Positions 25,887-34,102 of a stretch of 64,000 bases of DNA are shown here, in pieces. The notes below the pieces were generated by a model. The model did not search any database. It was not told the origin of the DNA and saw only the letters and a program-made list of their open reading frames with translations. Position numbers and translations under genes: made by a program. The stretch lies in the NCBI RefSeq assembly GCF_016863315.1, contig NZ_BOOQ01000037.1:1-64000 (forward strand), in the 5' to 3' direction. The stretch is from Planotetraspora silvatica. Lineage in GTDB: Bacteria > Actinomycetota > Actinomycetes > Streptosporangiales > Streptosporangiaceae. How positions within the stretch are numbered: position 1 is the first letter of the stretch; every line of letters starts with the position of its first letter.

Positions 25887-27200
25887 TCAGAGCTCGCCCC
25901 TCTGAATCGCCGTCCCGGACCGCGTTCGAACCCTTTCCGGAGCAGGCCGGCCGCGCATGCCGAACAGGAAGCGGGTCGGTCGGGTGCGGCGGACCAGCAG
26001 GTCGTATGCGGCGACGGTCAGGATGAGCGAGGCTCCGACGATCGCGAGGTACTTGACCCCGATCGGCGCGTCCCAGCGGACCACGCCGTACGCGACGGCG
26101 ACGACGATCGGCTGGTGCAGGATGTACAGCGGCAACACCGCGGCGGCCAGGTAACCGTACAACCGCTTCCCCACACCGCCCCGCGAACCCGAGCCGGCGT
26201 CCGACGTGACCTCCGGGCCGGCCCGGCGTGCCGACCGGCGGCGGTCGAGAAGGCCGAGGATGGCGACCAGGCAGCACCACCCAGCCGCGCCGTACAGGAC
26301 GCGGACGCCGATCGCGAACGCGGTCATGTCGGTGAAGGGGTCCGCGCCCGGGTCGCCGGCCACGATCAGGAAGCCCGGCATGCCGATCGCGAGCAGGACG
26401 AGGGCGCACCCCAGGGCGATGATCGCGTCGCGGCGCATCGCCGTACGGAACCTCTCGTCCGAGGCGAGCACGAAGCCGTACAGGAAGAACAGCAGGTAGG
26501 CCCAGCGGCTCCAGCCGGCGAACGCCTCCTCCATGCCGTGGAGGGCGGTGATCAGCGCGATCGGCACGGCGGGCAGCAGCACCACGGCGCCGCGCCGCTG
26601 TGCCGTCACCGCGAGACGCTCGCGGATCCGGCGGCCGAGGTCGCGGGGAAGCCGGCGGACCAGCAGGACCAGCAGGGCCAGCAGAAGCGCGTACGCGAGC
26701 AGCATCACGACGAACCACAGGTGCCCGGACTCGAAATGCTCGCCCTGCAGGATGAAGGGGAACTCGGACAGATCGAGGCGGACGGCCAGGAAGCGCGGCA
26801 GGAACTCCAGGTAGGACTCGTGGTACGCGGGATCGGCCCGCAGCCGGATCCACGGAGCCACCGGCAGCAGCGCCAGGGTCGCGAAGACGAGGGGCACACC
26901 GAGCCGGAGCAGCCGTTCCCCGGCGAACCCGCCGGCGCCGCGGCGGCGCAGCGAGAACCACGAGCCGAGGCCGGCGATGAGGAACAACGCCGGCATCGCC
27001 CACACCACGCAGAAACCGGCCACGATCGTGGTCGCGTCGGTCGTCTCCGCGTTCTTCACGTAGAAGTCGTCGCGGGAGTCGAAGACCAGCCCGGAATGGA
27101 AGAACACCAGGCCGAGCACGACCAGCGCTCGGATCGCGTCCAGTTCGGGCCGTCGCTCGGGCCTGGTCGCCTGTGATGGATCGATGGGCGTTGCCGTCAT
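25887..27200 (-). CDS. Acyltransferase 3 family membrane protein
   Basis: The 437-residue protein starts with RRPELDAIRALVVLGLVFFHSG, the usual first helix of Acyltransf_3 enzymes with its conserved R-x-x-x and H. About ten membrane helices follow, with GHLWFVVMLLAY and PLYILHQPIVV as typical late motifs. Such proteins O-acylate surface glycans, lipids or secondary metabolites at the membrane. The ATG at 27200 is preceded by GGAGGCGGG; an ATG at 27260 is less likely. The 35-residue C-terminal tail is basic. Confidence 0.85.
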   Translation of the reverse strand: MTATPIDPSQATRPERRPELDAIRALVVLGLVFFHSGLVFDSRDDFYVKNAETTDATTIVAGFCVVWAMPALFLIAGLGSWFSLRRRGAGGFAGERLLRLGVPLVFATLALLPVAPWIRLRADPAYHESYLEFLPRFLAVRLDLSEFPFILQGEHFESGHLWFVVMLLAYALLLALLVLLVRRLPRDLGRRIRERLAVTAQRRGAVVLLPAVPIALITALHGMEEAFAGWSRWAYLLFFLYGFVLASDERFRTAMRRDAIIALGCALVLLAIGMPGFLIVAGDPGADPFTDMTAFAIGVRVLYGAAGWCCLVAILGLLDRRRSARRAGPEVTSDAGSGSRGGVGKRLYGYLAAAVLPLYILHQPIVVAVAYGVVRWDAPIGVKYLAIVGASLILTVAAYDLLVRRTRPTRFLFGMRGRPAPERVRTRSGTAIQRGEL

Positions 27201-27319
27201 CCCGCCTCCGCCGCCGTCCGTGACAGGCCCCAGTCTGTGGTCTCCCGGCGCCCGCGCCAAGTCCTGGCCAGGCGCCGGGCGGCGGGGACGCGGAGGGGAA
27301 CGTCCCCGCCTGCGGCGGG

Positions 27320-27712
27320 TCAGCGCATGCCGACGACCCTCTCGGGCTCGATGACGAAGATCACCCGCACCTGGTCACGGCCTCCGTACCAGGGGTAGGG
27401 CGTGCCGAGGTACTTCTTGGCGAGCGCGTCGATGTGCTCCGCCGCTCCGTCGGTGGTGACCTCGAGGACCCGGCCGCGCACCTGGACGTAGCGGGTGGGG
27501 TCGCCCGGGTCGGAGACGGTCAGGGCCACCCGTGGGTCCCGCTCGATGTTCCGTGTCTTCACGTGGGTCTGCACGCTGTTGATGAGCACGTGCTCGCCGT
27601 CGGTGTCGACCCACGTCTGCGTCAGCTGCGGTGAACCGTCGGCCATCGAGGTGGCGAGATAGCAGAGGCTCGGCCTGCGCAGCAGTTCGAGCAGTTCTTC
27701 ACTGAGTTTCAC
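27320..27712 (-). CDS. PPOX-class (pyridoxamine phosphate oxidase-fold) F420/flavin-binding protein
   Basis: The 130-residue split-barrel protein has LCYLATSMADGSPQLTQTWV, the first strand pair of the family, then HVKTRNIERDPRVALTVSDP and YVQVRGRVLEVT. The pattern matches short actinobacterial PPOX proteins that use F420 or FMN. The start is GTG, with TAAAAC six bases upstream, so it may be leaderless. The substrate is unknown. Confidence 0.87.
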   Translation of the reverse strand: MKLSEELLELLRRPSLCYLATSMADGSPQLTQTWVDTDGEHVLINSVQTHVKTRNIERDPRVALTVSDPGDPTRYVQVRGRVLEVTTDGAAEHIDALAKKYLGTPYPWYGGRDQVRVIFVIEPERVVGMR

Positions 27713-27970
27713 GTCACAGTTTTACGGCATGAGCCTGGAGGGGCGGAATCGAGGTCCGGGCGTGTCGATCAGGGCTCGAGGAGCCTCTTGAGCGCGTCGA
27801 GTCGCTTGCGGACGAGCCGGATTCGTCCCTATGCCGGCGCCGGTAATGACCGGCGCAGGACGTCACTTCTCGCTTCGTAGCGGTCTGCCTGCCGCGGATG
27901 TTCCGCGGCCGTCACCGGCGCCGTCCCGTGGTGCCGGTGTCATCACACCGTGCTGACACGAGGAGAAATC

Positions 27971-28747
27971 GTGGATTCCCCATCGTCCTTCGAGCCCCTG
28001 ACGGCGTGGCACACCGTGGTTCGCGACGGCCTGCCCGTGGCGTTAATCGATTGGACCCTCGCCGGGCCGGTCGACCGTCTGGACGAGGTCGTGGCCTGCG
28101 CGTGGTGGCACGCGCAACTGCACGGCGACACCGTCGCGGAGCGCAACGACCTGCCTGACGGGGCGACTCGTGCCGGGCAGCTGAGGCTGTTCCTCGACGG
28201 CTACGAACTGCCCGCCGCGGATCGGGACGGGCTCGTCGATCGGATGATCGAGTTCGCCATCCGGGACGGAGCGCCGGTCCTCGCCGCCCTCCACAGTGCG
28301 CCGCTCGGCGAGACCTACACCGCGGCACTGGGCGGCGGCGCCTTCCGCGACGGGGTCCCGGTCGCACCTTCGGCCAAGTCCGACATCGGGGTGACGCTCG
28401 TGGCCACGAGCCACCCGCCCTTCGTCGGACGGCAGCCGGACGCGGTCACGGGAGCCGTCCGGGCCATGGCCCTGCTCCTGCCCGTCGTCGGAGCCGTCCG
28501 CAACTTCGGGCCGACGTCCTGGCAGGTGGCCGACGTGGCAGCGGGACGGATCGACGCCCTCTGGCAGTACGGCCGCGACGGCGGCAACCTGCTGGCCCCC
28601 TCCCTCGTCGCCCGCGAGGCAGGAGTGGTCGTCACCGACGTCGCAGGCGAGCCTTGGCGGCCGGATTCGGACAGCTTTCTCGCCGCGCCGCCCGCTCTGC
28701 ACGCGCGACTACTCGATCTGCTGTCCGCCGAGCCTGCGGCGGCTTAA
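27971..28747 (+). pseudogene. Chimera of a truncated aminoglycoside-phosphotransferase-like protein and a truncated inositol-monophosphatase-like protein
   Basis: The 258-residue frame joins two unrelated C-terminal parts. Residues about 11-98 match the end of an APH-type phosphotransferase (WHTVVRDGLPVALIDW, AGPVDRLDEV, LRLFLDGYEL), but the kinase N-lobe and the catalytic HGD loop are missing. Residues about 101-258 match an inositol-monophosphatase family protein from the middle onward (APVLAALHSAPLGETYTAA, GGGAFRDG, SWQVADVAAGRIDA with Asp188), but the metal-binding E-E and D-P-I-D-G-T motifs are missing. The junction is near base 28265. A GTG with GAGGAG starts it, so it may still be translated. 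The simplest reading is a deletion fusing two neighbouring genes; neither activity should remain. Confidence 0.72.
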
Positions 28748-29211
28748 CGGCCGACTGGGGGCATCACCTCGAGGTCCTCGCGGTTCACGGCGCGACCGCA
28801 GTGATGGCAGACGTGGTCGACCTCCAGCCGGTGCCCGCAGTCGTGCCGGAGGACCAGCGCGGGTCGCTCCACGGCCCACTTGTCGCCCCACTGCCTCAGC
28901 GCGAGCAGCACGGGAAGCAGGTCTCGGCCGGCCTCGGTGAGGTGGTACTCGAACCGCGGGGGGTGCTCGCTGTACTGCCGCCGCTCGACGACTCCGGCGG
29001 CTTCGAGCTTGCGCAGCCGGTCGGCGAGGATGTCGCGCGACACACCGGTGAAGCCGGCGATCTGCGCGAAGCGGTGCACGCCGTACCCCATCTCCCGGAT
29101 CGCCAGCAGGGACCACCGTTCGCCCAGGATCTCGAGCGAGGCGGCGAGCGAGCAGGGCCGTACCTTGACCGGCTGGTCCGCCATGACGGACAGCCCAACG
29201 TTGTTCTCCAT
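28744..29211 (-). CDS. HxlR family regulator with C-terminal Cys/His cluster
   Basis: The 155-residue protein has an HxlR winged helix (CSLAASLEILGERWSLLAIREM, then GFTGVSRDILADRLRKLEAAGVVERR, wing FEYHLTEAGRDLLPVL). An extra tail HDCGHRLEVDHVCHHCGRAV has four cysteines and could bind a metal. GGGAGG precedes the ATG at 29211. It is divergent from a DHA2 efflux gene, the usual arrangement for a repressor controlling drug export. Its stop overlaps the end of the chimeric gene. Confidence 0.87.
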   Translation of the reverse strand: MENNVGLSVMADQPVKVRPCSLAASLEILGERWSLLAIREMGYGVHRFAQIAGFTGVSRDILADRLRKLEAAGVVERRQYSEHPPRFEYHLTEAGRDLLPVLLALRQWGDKWAVERPALVLRHDCGHRLEVDHVCHHCGRAVNREDLEVMPPVGR

Positions 29212-29270
29212 ATGCCTCCCAGCCTAGTCGGTTGTCTTTCACTACACGCTACTGTTAGCGTCATCCGGTC

Positions 29271-29287
29271 AGTTGGAAGTCACAACT
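29271..29287. promoter_or_regulatory. Inverted repeat in the HxlR-MFS intergenic region
   Basis: AGTTG and CAACT are separated by seven bases, within the 94-bp divergent gap and 19 bases before the MFS start. GCTACTGTTAGC nearby (about 29248) also has dyad symmetry. Either could be the HxlR operator. Confidence 0.35.
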
Positions 29288-29305
29288 CACTCGATCGGGA
29301 GACGT

Positions 29306-30760
29306 ATGTCCATCTCAGAGCCGGCCGCCGCCGGCCAGGCGGAGCGAGGCGCGCCTGGCGCGCCGGGTGCGCCTGACCCGTCCACGGCCGGACGGCGTGC
29401 GCTGTGGGTGCTGATGCTCGGGAGTCTCGGCGCTTTCGTGGTGTTCCTCGACACCACCATCGTCAACGTCGCCTTCGAGACGATCAGCCGGAGCTTCCAC
29501 ACCACGACCGGCCATCTGGCCTGGGTGCTGAACGCCTACAGCCTGGTCTTCGCGGCGATGCTGATCCCGGCGGGACGGGTGGCCGACCGATACGGCAGGA
29601 AGCGGGTGTTCCTGATCGGGCTGGCCGGGTTCGCCGTGACGAGTGCGTTGTGCGGCGCGGCGCCGGAGACCGGCGTGCTGATCGCCGGCCGGGCGCTGCA
29701 GGCGGTCTTCGCGGCTCTGATCGTGCCGACCTCGCTGGCCCTGATCCTTCCCGAGTTCTCGGCCGCGAGGCGCCACGTCGCGGTCGGCACGTGGGGGGCG
29801 ATGGGAGCGGCGGCGGCCACCTGCGGTCCAACTCTCGGCGCCCTGCTCACCGAGTACGCCTCGTGGCGGTGGATCTTCCTGGTCAACGTCCCGATCTGCG
29901 CGGTGGTCGTCGGCTTCGGCGTGCGTCTGCTGCGGGAATCCCGCGACCAGCACGCCGACGGACTCCCCGACCCCCTCGGCGTCGTGCTCGTCGCCGCCGT
30001 TCCCGCGCTGCTGAGCTTCGCCATCATCGAGGGGCCGGCCTGGGGCTGGTCGGACCCCTGGGTGATCGGTGGGTTCGTCCTGGCCGCGGTGCTGCTGCCC
30101 GCATTCCTGTGGCGTTCGTCGGCCGCCGCTCAACCGGTGATGGACCTCGCCCTGTTCAGGGTCAGGCAGTTCCGCCTGGCCAACGCCGCCACCCTGCTGT
30201 TCGCGATCGCGTTCTACGGGCTGATGCTCGGCAACATCATCTTCCTGCAGACCGTGTGGCACTACTCAGTGCTGACGGCCGCGCTCGCGAGCACTCCCGG
30301 CCCCCTGGTGGTCACCCTGGTCGCCCGTCCCGCGAGCAGGCTGGCGGCCCGGATCGGGTACCGTCCCGTCCTGCTCGCGGGAGCCGTCTGCTGGGCGGCA
30401 GGCTCGGTGGCCTACGCGCTCATGGTCGGCTCGGCGCCGCACTGGGCCACCCACTGGCTCCCCTGGAACCTGCTCGTCGGGCTCGGCATCGGCCTGACCC
30501 TTCCCGTCCAGTCCAGTGCGGCCGTCGAGTCGCTGCCACCGGCCCACTACGCCATCGGCTCGGCCGTCTCCTCGAGTTTCAGGCAGTTGGGCGCCGTGCT
30601 CGGCATCAGCGTCTTCGTCGCGGTGCTGGGAGCGCCCGCGCCTGGTACGGCACTGGACGCCTTCCACCGCACATGGTGGGTCTTCGCGGCGATCGGCCTG
30701 GCCAGCGGCGTCGTCCTGTTCGTGCCGCGCCTCCGCCGCGGCACGCCCACGCCGGCCTGA
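29306..30760 (+). CDS. MFS transporter, DHA2 (14-helix drug efflux) family
   Basis: The 484-residue protein has 14 predicted helices from about residue 32. Helix 1 contains the DHA2 pattern FLDTTIVNVAFETI, loop 2-3 contains GRVADRYGRKRVF, and helix 5 has the antiporter motif C-like GPTLGALLTEYASWRWIFLVN. The ATG at 29306 follows CGGGAGAC. It is probably repressed by the divergent HxlR protein and exports drugs or electrophilic metabolites. Confidence 0.92.
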   Translation: MSISEPAAAGQAERGAPGAPGAPDPSTAGRRALWVLMLGSLGAFVVFLDTTIVNVAFETISRSFHTTTGHLAWVLNAYSLVFAAMLIPAGRVADRYGRKRVFLIGLAGFAVTSALCGAAPETGVLIAGRALQAVFAALIVPTSLALILPEFSAARRHVAVGTWGAMGAAAATCGPTLGALLTEYASWRWIFLVNVPICAVVVGFGVRLLRESRDQHADGLPDPLGVVLVAAVPALLSFAIIEGPAWGWSDPWVIGGFVLAAVLLPAFLWRSSAAAQPVMDLALFRVRQFRLANAATLLFAIAFYGLMLGNIIFLQTVWHYSVLTAALASTPGPLVVTLVARPASRLAARIGYRPVLLAGAVCWAAGSVAYALMVGSAPHWATHWLPWNLLVGLGIGLTLPVQSSAAVESLPPAHYAIGSAVSSSFRQLGAVLGISVFVAVLGAPAPGTALDAFHRTWWVFAAIGLASGVVLFVPRLRRGTPTPA

Positions 30761-30775
30761 GTATGAGGAGCGGGG

Positions 30776-31609
30776 TCAGGCCGACGCGTCAAGGATCGGG
30801 ATCAACTGTTCCTCCTCATAGGTCAGGTGGAGTTCGAGTTCGTCGGTGAGCCGTTCGACCTGGGGGAGCACGAGGAGGGGATCCGCCCCCTCGGCCGAGA
30901 CGACCTTCCGCAACTCGTCGACGAGCGCCGCGATCGTCCGGTGCTCCCGGCCCAGCCGGTCCAGAGTCGGGGCGAGTTCGGGGCGACTGTCCCCGAGGGC
31001 AGAGAACATGCCGCGGTCCTCATAGGTGTGGTGGAGATGCAGTCCGTTGCAGACGGTCAGGCAGTTCACCCGGAGTTGGGCGCCCAGACCGGGACCCGAC
31101 TCGGCGATCTCCTTGCGGATCAGAGTGAGCTCCCGCCGGAACGCGTCGTGGATCATCTTGAGGGCCGCGCCCAGGGACGCCGCTCGTGGCGGTCCACCCG
31201 TGACCGCGCGGAGAGCGACCACGGGGATCACCCGCGCCGTCCTGGCCTGATAGGCGGCCCATCCGGGGTCGGCCTCGACCGCGCGGGCGAAGGCGTGGTC
31301 TCGCTCGTCGCCCTCCAGTACGACGGCCTCCGCGTCGTAGGTGAAGGTGCCGTCCTCGACCTGGACGTGGGGGTCGGCCAGCAGATTGTGGAACCAGTCC
31401 GGATGATTCGGCCCGCCGCCGGCCGAGGCGATGACCAGGACCCGTTCGCCGCCGTCGGGAAGGTAGCCGACCGGCGTCGTGTGCGGGGCGCCGGATCGCG
31501 CTCCGGTGGTGGTCAGCAGGAGCAGGCGGGCTCCTTCGAAGGGACCGCCGACCCGCCCGTCGTTGGCGCGGAACTCCTCGATGATCTGCCGGTTGAAATC
31601 GTTCGGCAT
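30776..31609 (-). CDS. Fusion of a DDN-type (F420-dependent) nitroreductase domain and a hemerythrin domain
   Basis: The 277-residue protein has an N-terminal split-barrel of the deazaflavin-dependent nitroreductase family at about 5-135 (LLTTTGARSGAPHTTPVGYL, then PNHPDWFHNL). A hemerythrin four-helix domain follows at about 148-277, with candidate di-iron ligands His154, His191/His194, Glu197, His223, His261 and Glu265. The start is ATG 31609, with TGGAGT upstream. DDN domains reduce quinones or nitro compounds with F420H2; HHE domains bind O2, NO or iron. The fusion suggests F420-linked chemistry at a di-iron site or NO/O2 sensing (inference). Confidence 0.87.
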   Translation of the reverse strand: MPNDFNRQIIEEFRANDGRVGGPFEGARLLLLTTTGARSGAPHTTPVGYLPDGGERVLVIASAGGGPNHPDWFHNLLADPHVQVEDGTFTYDAEAVVLEGDERDHAFARAVEADPGWAAYQARTARVIPVVALRAVTGGPPRAASLGAALKMIHDAFRRELTLIRKEIAESGPGLGAQLRVNCLTVCNGLHLHHTYEDRGMFSALGDSRPELAPTLDRLGREHRTIAALVDELRKVVSAEGADPLLVLPQVERLTDELELHLTYEEEQLIPILDASA

Positions 31610-32126
31610 TGTTTTTTCTACTCCATGATTGTTCGGGTGGCACGGATTTTCGGGCATGGCGAAGAATCGTCCGGCGTGCCGGACGAAATGTGCACAGGAC
31701 GGCCGCGACCATGATTCGGGAATGGCGAAAGGCGGGGCCGGTTCGTGAATGTCCAAGATGTGCCGACCGGCGGAAAGAAGCGCGTGGAAACGTCACACGA
31801 AACGCACGGATACGGCGGATGAAAAGCAAAGGCGGGCCTCTCGCCCGCCAGGCGCTCACGCCGTGGCCGGGTGCCCCACTCGCTCTTGGCCCATGGCCGA
31901 CCCGGCAGTCACGATCATCACAGTAATGCCATCGCGGTGCCGAGGCAATCCGCATTCACCCGTCCGGCGCGATGAGAGTCGATTGCCAGGGGCGATTCAG
32001 TGCCGGAAACGCGGCCGCTGATTCCCCCCTCGGCCCGATACTGCTCGCCGACGCCGCGTTCCCGCCGCCGATAACGGCTCGGTCTCGTGGAGGGCCTACG
32101 CGCGCCTCGCTGGGTAGGTGGCCGTC
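31610..32126. other. Non-coding interval
   Basis: In 517 bases I find no convincing gene on either strand. The first 200 bases are less GC-rich and contain several A-rich patches. A small hairpin, GGCGGGC-ctctc-GCCCGCC, lies at 31831-31849. Some lost coding sequence is possible but not recognisable. Confidence 0.5.
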
Positions 32127-32477
32127 ATGACTCTCATATGGGAACAAGTAGTGATCGACGCGGCCGACCCGGTACGGCTCGGGCAGTGGTGGACCAAGGC
32201 GCTCGGCTGGACCGTCGTCAACGACGCCGAGGATGAGTACGAGATCCGGATGGCTCCCGACATCCTGCCCGGCATCATCTTCGTCTCGGTCGGCGATGAG
32301 AAGAAGGTGAAGGACCGCCTCCATCTCGACTTCCGTCCGGACGACCAGGAGGCCGAGGTCAGCCGCCTTCTGGCGCTGGGCGCCAGCCACGCCGACGTGG
32401 GTCAGGGCGCCTCGTCGTGGGTGGTGCTCGCCGATCCGGAAGGCAACGAATTCTGCGTGCTCGCCTCCCGGAAGTGA
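32127..32477 (+). CDS. VOC (glyoxalase/bleomycin-resistance fold) family protein
   Basis: The 116-residue protein has one VOC module pair: IWEQVVIDAADPVRLGQWWTKALGW at the start and WVVLADPEGNEFCVL at the end, with Glu at the metal position. This is the typical single-copy actinobacterial VOC protein. ATG 32127 is preferred over GTG 32118. Part of its 3' end is duplicated in a decayed form at 33258-33297, beyond the toxin-antitoxin pair. Confidence 0.87.
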   Translation: MTLIWEQVVIDAADPVRLGQWWTKALGWTVVNDAEDEYEIRMAPDILPGIIFVSVGDEKKVKDRLHLDFRPDDQEAEVSRLLALGASHADVGQGASSWVVLADPEGNEFCVLASRK

Positions 32478-32630
32478 CACAGGAGACCCGCGGACTCCGC
32501 AGAAACGCCGAGAGTCCCGCACCTCCCGGCGGAGGTGCGGGGCGTGCGCGCGCATAGGCCAGAGTTGGCACCCCGGGTTCTGTGATGTTTCTAACGTCAC
32601 ATACCATGGAATGCATATAGCGTCCGGGGC

Positions 32631-32933
32631 ATGCACGGCACGCGCTACGACATCGAGCTCGAGTCCGAAGTCAAGGACTGGCTCGGCTCTCTGTCGCTTG
32701 AGGACTACCGACGCGTGATGTTCTATGCCGACCTGCTAGCAGATAACGCCGAAACGCTGGCCGAGCCGTACACGCGGCACTTGGGAGGAAAACTTCGGGA
32801 ACTACGCGAATATCAGGTGCATCCCTCCCTGATATCGGCGAAGACTCGGCGACCCTCCGTGCCTAGATCGCCCACCAGCGATCGAAAAAATTGGACCGAG
32901 CATGACCCACTCCCAGTTCCGCATCACAGATGA
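32631..32933 (+). pseudogene. HigB/RelE-type toxin gene, damaged C-terminus
   Basis: The first 62 residues match HigB-like toxins (YDIELESEVKDWLGSL, YTRHLGGKLRELRE). The family then continues with a strand pair and a ...TVFRKTR... strand carrying catalytic basic residues. Here the frame runs into REYQVHPSLISAKTRRPSVP and a polar tail that does not resemble the family, and no other frame restores it. The central strands appear deleted, with only KTRR remaining. The product should be inactive. Base composition is less GC-rich than neighbours. The antitoxin start overlaps its 3' end by 32 bases. Confidence 0.65.
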
Positions 32934-33174
32934 AGATCGGAACAGCCCGGAATATCAAGAGGCCAAGCGCGCGTACGAACTCGCTGAGCTCGTACGGCAT
33001 AGACGCCTGGAGCTGCGCTTGTCTCAGGCAGACCTTGCGGCCCGAGCGGGAATGACTCAGCCCCAGCTCTCCCGACTGGAGGCCGGCGGTGTCTCGCCTA
33101 CCTTCAAACTGCTGGACCGGCTGGCCCGCGCTCTGGAAACCGAGCTTATTGTTTCGTTCAAAGCGATCGGGTAA
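32902..33174 (+). CDS. XRE-family antitoxin (HigA-like)
   Basis: The 90-residue protein has an N-terminal acidic/amphipathic segment (NSPEYQEAKRAYELAELV) and a complete helix-turn-helix: RLELRLSQADLAARAGMTQPQLSRLEAGGVSPTFKLLDRLARALETEL. The order toxin then antitoxin and the small overlap are typical of HigBA. With the toxin damaged, it may persist as a free repressor. A perfect terminator hairpin follows at 33208. Confidence 0.85.
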   Translation: MTHSQFRITDEDRNSPEYQEAKRAYELAELVRHRRLELRLSQADLAARAGMTQPQLSRLEAGGVSPTFKLLDRLARALETELIVSFKAIG

Positions 33175-33207
33175 GTCGCTGGTCAAGCGAATACCTGACG
33201 CAGGAAG

Positions 33208-33236
33208 CGCCCCGCATCTCTAGGAGATGCGGGGCG
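33208..33236 (+). terminator. Rho-independent-type hairpin after the antitoxin gene
   Basis: CGCCCCGCATCTC and GAGATGCGGGGCG pair perfectly over 13 bp with a three-base loop, 33 bases after the antitoxin stop. TTCG follows rather than a long T-run. Confidence 0.88.
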
Positions 33237-33257
33237 TTCGCCACTGCGCGTCGGCCG

Positions 33258-33297
33258 GGTCAGCCGCCTCCTGGCGCTGGGCACCTCCCGGAGGTGA
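33258..33297 (+). pseudogene. Remnant copy of the VOC gene 3' end
   Basis: Bases 33258-33282 match 32357-32381 of the VOC gene at 24 of 25 positions (codons for VSRLLALG). Bases 33284-33297 match its last codons (CTCCCGGAAGTGA there, CTCCCGGAGGTGA here). About 82 bases between are deleted. So a second VOC copy, now nearly gone, lay on the far side of the toxin-antitoxin pair. Confidence 0.75.
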
Positions 33298-33325
33298 CCA
33301 CACGGGATCCGGTGATTCCGTGACG

Positions 33326-33850
33326 TCAGCCGCTCGGCTCGCCATCCGCGGTGGTCGACAGGAAGGGGGGAACTGAGCCGCTCCAGCCCGGGACGTCGAG
33401 GCCGTTGAGCGCCTCCACGATCCGTTTCTCCTCGTAGACGAAGTGCGACTCCAGCAGGGCGGACAGGCCGTCCAGCTCGGCTCGCACGCGCCCGGCCTCG
33501 GCGGGATCGGCGGCGTCGACGCCGCCGATCAGTTCCTCCAGCCTGCGCAGGATGTCGGCCACCACCTGGTGGTCGTGCCGCAGCTCGTCGAGGACGGGGC
33601 GCAGTTCTGGAAAACGCTCCGCGAGAACGGGGAACGCCCCCTCGTCCTCGCCCTCGTGGTGCCGGCTCAGCGCCGAGCAGAAGGTCAGGCAGTGGGCCCG
33701 CAGCTCCCGAGGCCGTTCGGAGTGACCGTCGAGGTGGGAGTCGACGTCTTCGCGGAGCCGGGCGAGCTCCTCGCGGAGCCAGAGGTGCACGCCGATCAAC
33801 TGATTGCCGAACGCCCTGACACGGTCGTCCGGCTCTATGGGTGATTCCAT
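33326..33850 (-). CDS. Hemerythrin HHE domain protein
   Basis: The 174-residue protein is a four-helix hemerythrin-like domain. Candidate ligands are His22 (GVHLWLREEL), His64/His65 with Glu68 (SRHHEGEDE), His94 (RHDHQ), and His136 with Glu140 (SHFVYEE). It is related in layout to the C-terminal half of the DDN-hemerythrin fusion 2 kb away. The ATG at 33850 follows GGGAAG. Likely roles are NO, O2 or iron handling. Confidence 0.88.
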   Translation of the reverse strand: MESPIEPDDRVRAFGNQLIGVHLWLREELARLREDVDSHLDGHSERPRELRAHCLTFCSALSRHHEGEDEGAFPVLAERFPELRPVLDELRHDHQVVADILRRLEELIGGVDAADPAEAGRVRAELDGLSALLESHFVYEEKRIVEALNGLDVPGWSGSVPPFLSTTADGEPSG

Positions 33851-34102
33851 GGGCTTCCCATGGTCCGGCGCCTCCATGCCCTCGGCGGTCTCTTCACCGG
33901 GTGCACCGCGACGCTGACGAGAACCTCATCACCCGTCCCGCGGAGCCGTCAAGCCCGGCGCCGACGTCGACGCACTTGGTGTGGACGACGGAGACCTGAA
34001 GAGCCGGGACTAACGATCCGGCATCGACCTGTGGCGGTGAGTCATCCCCGTCACCGCACCGGTCGTCTTCTCGTGCGACACAGTCAGCCACCGGAGGCCC
34101 TC

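Noticed and set aside
27772-27825. Minus-strand fragment coding IRLVRKRLDALKRLLEP before a stop
   Set aside because: Only 17 codons follow an upstream stop; it looks like a gene tail but cannot be assigned.
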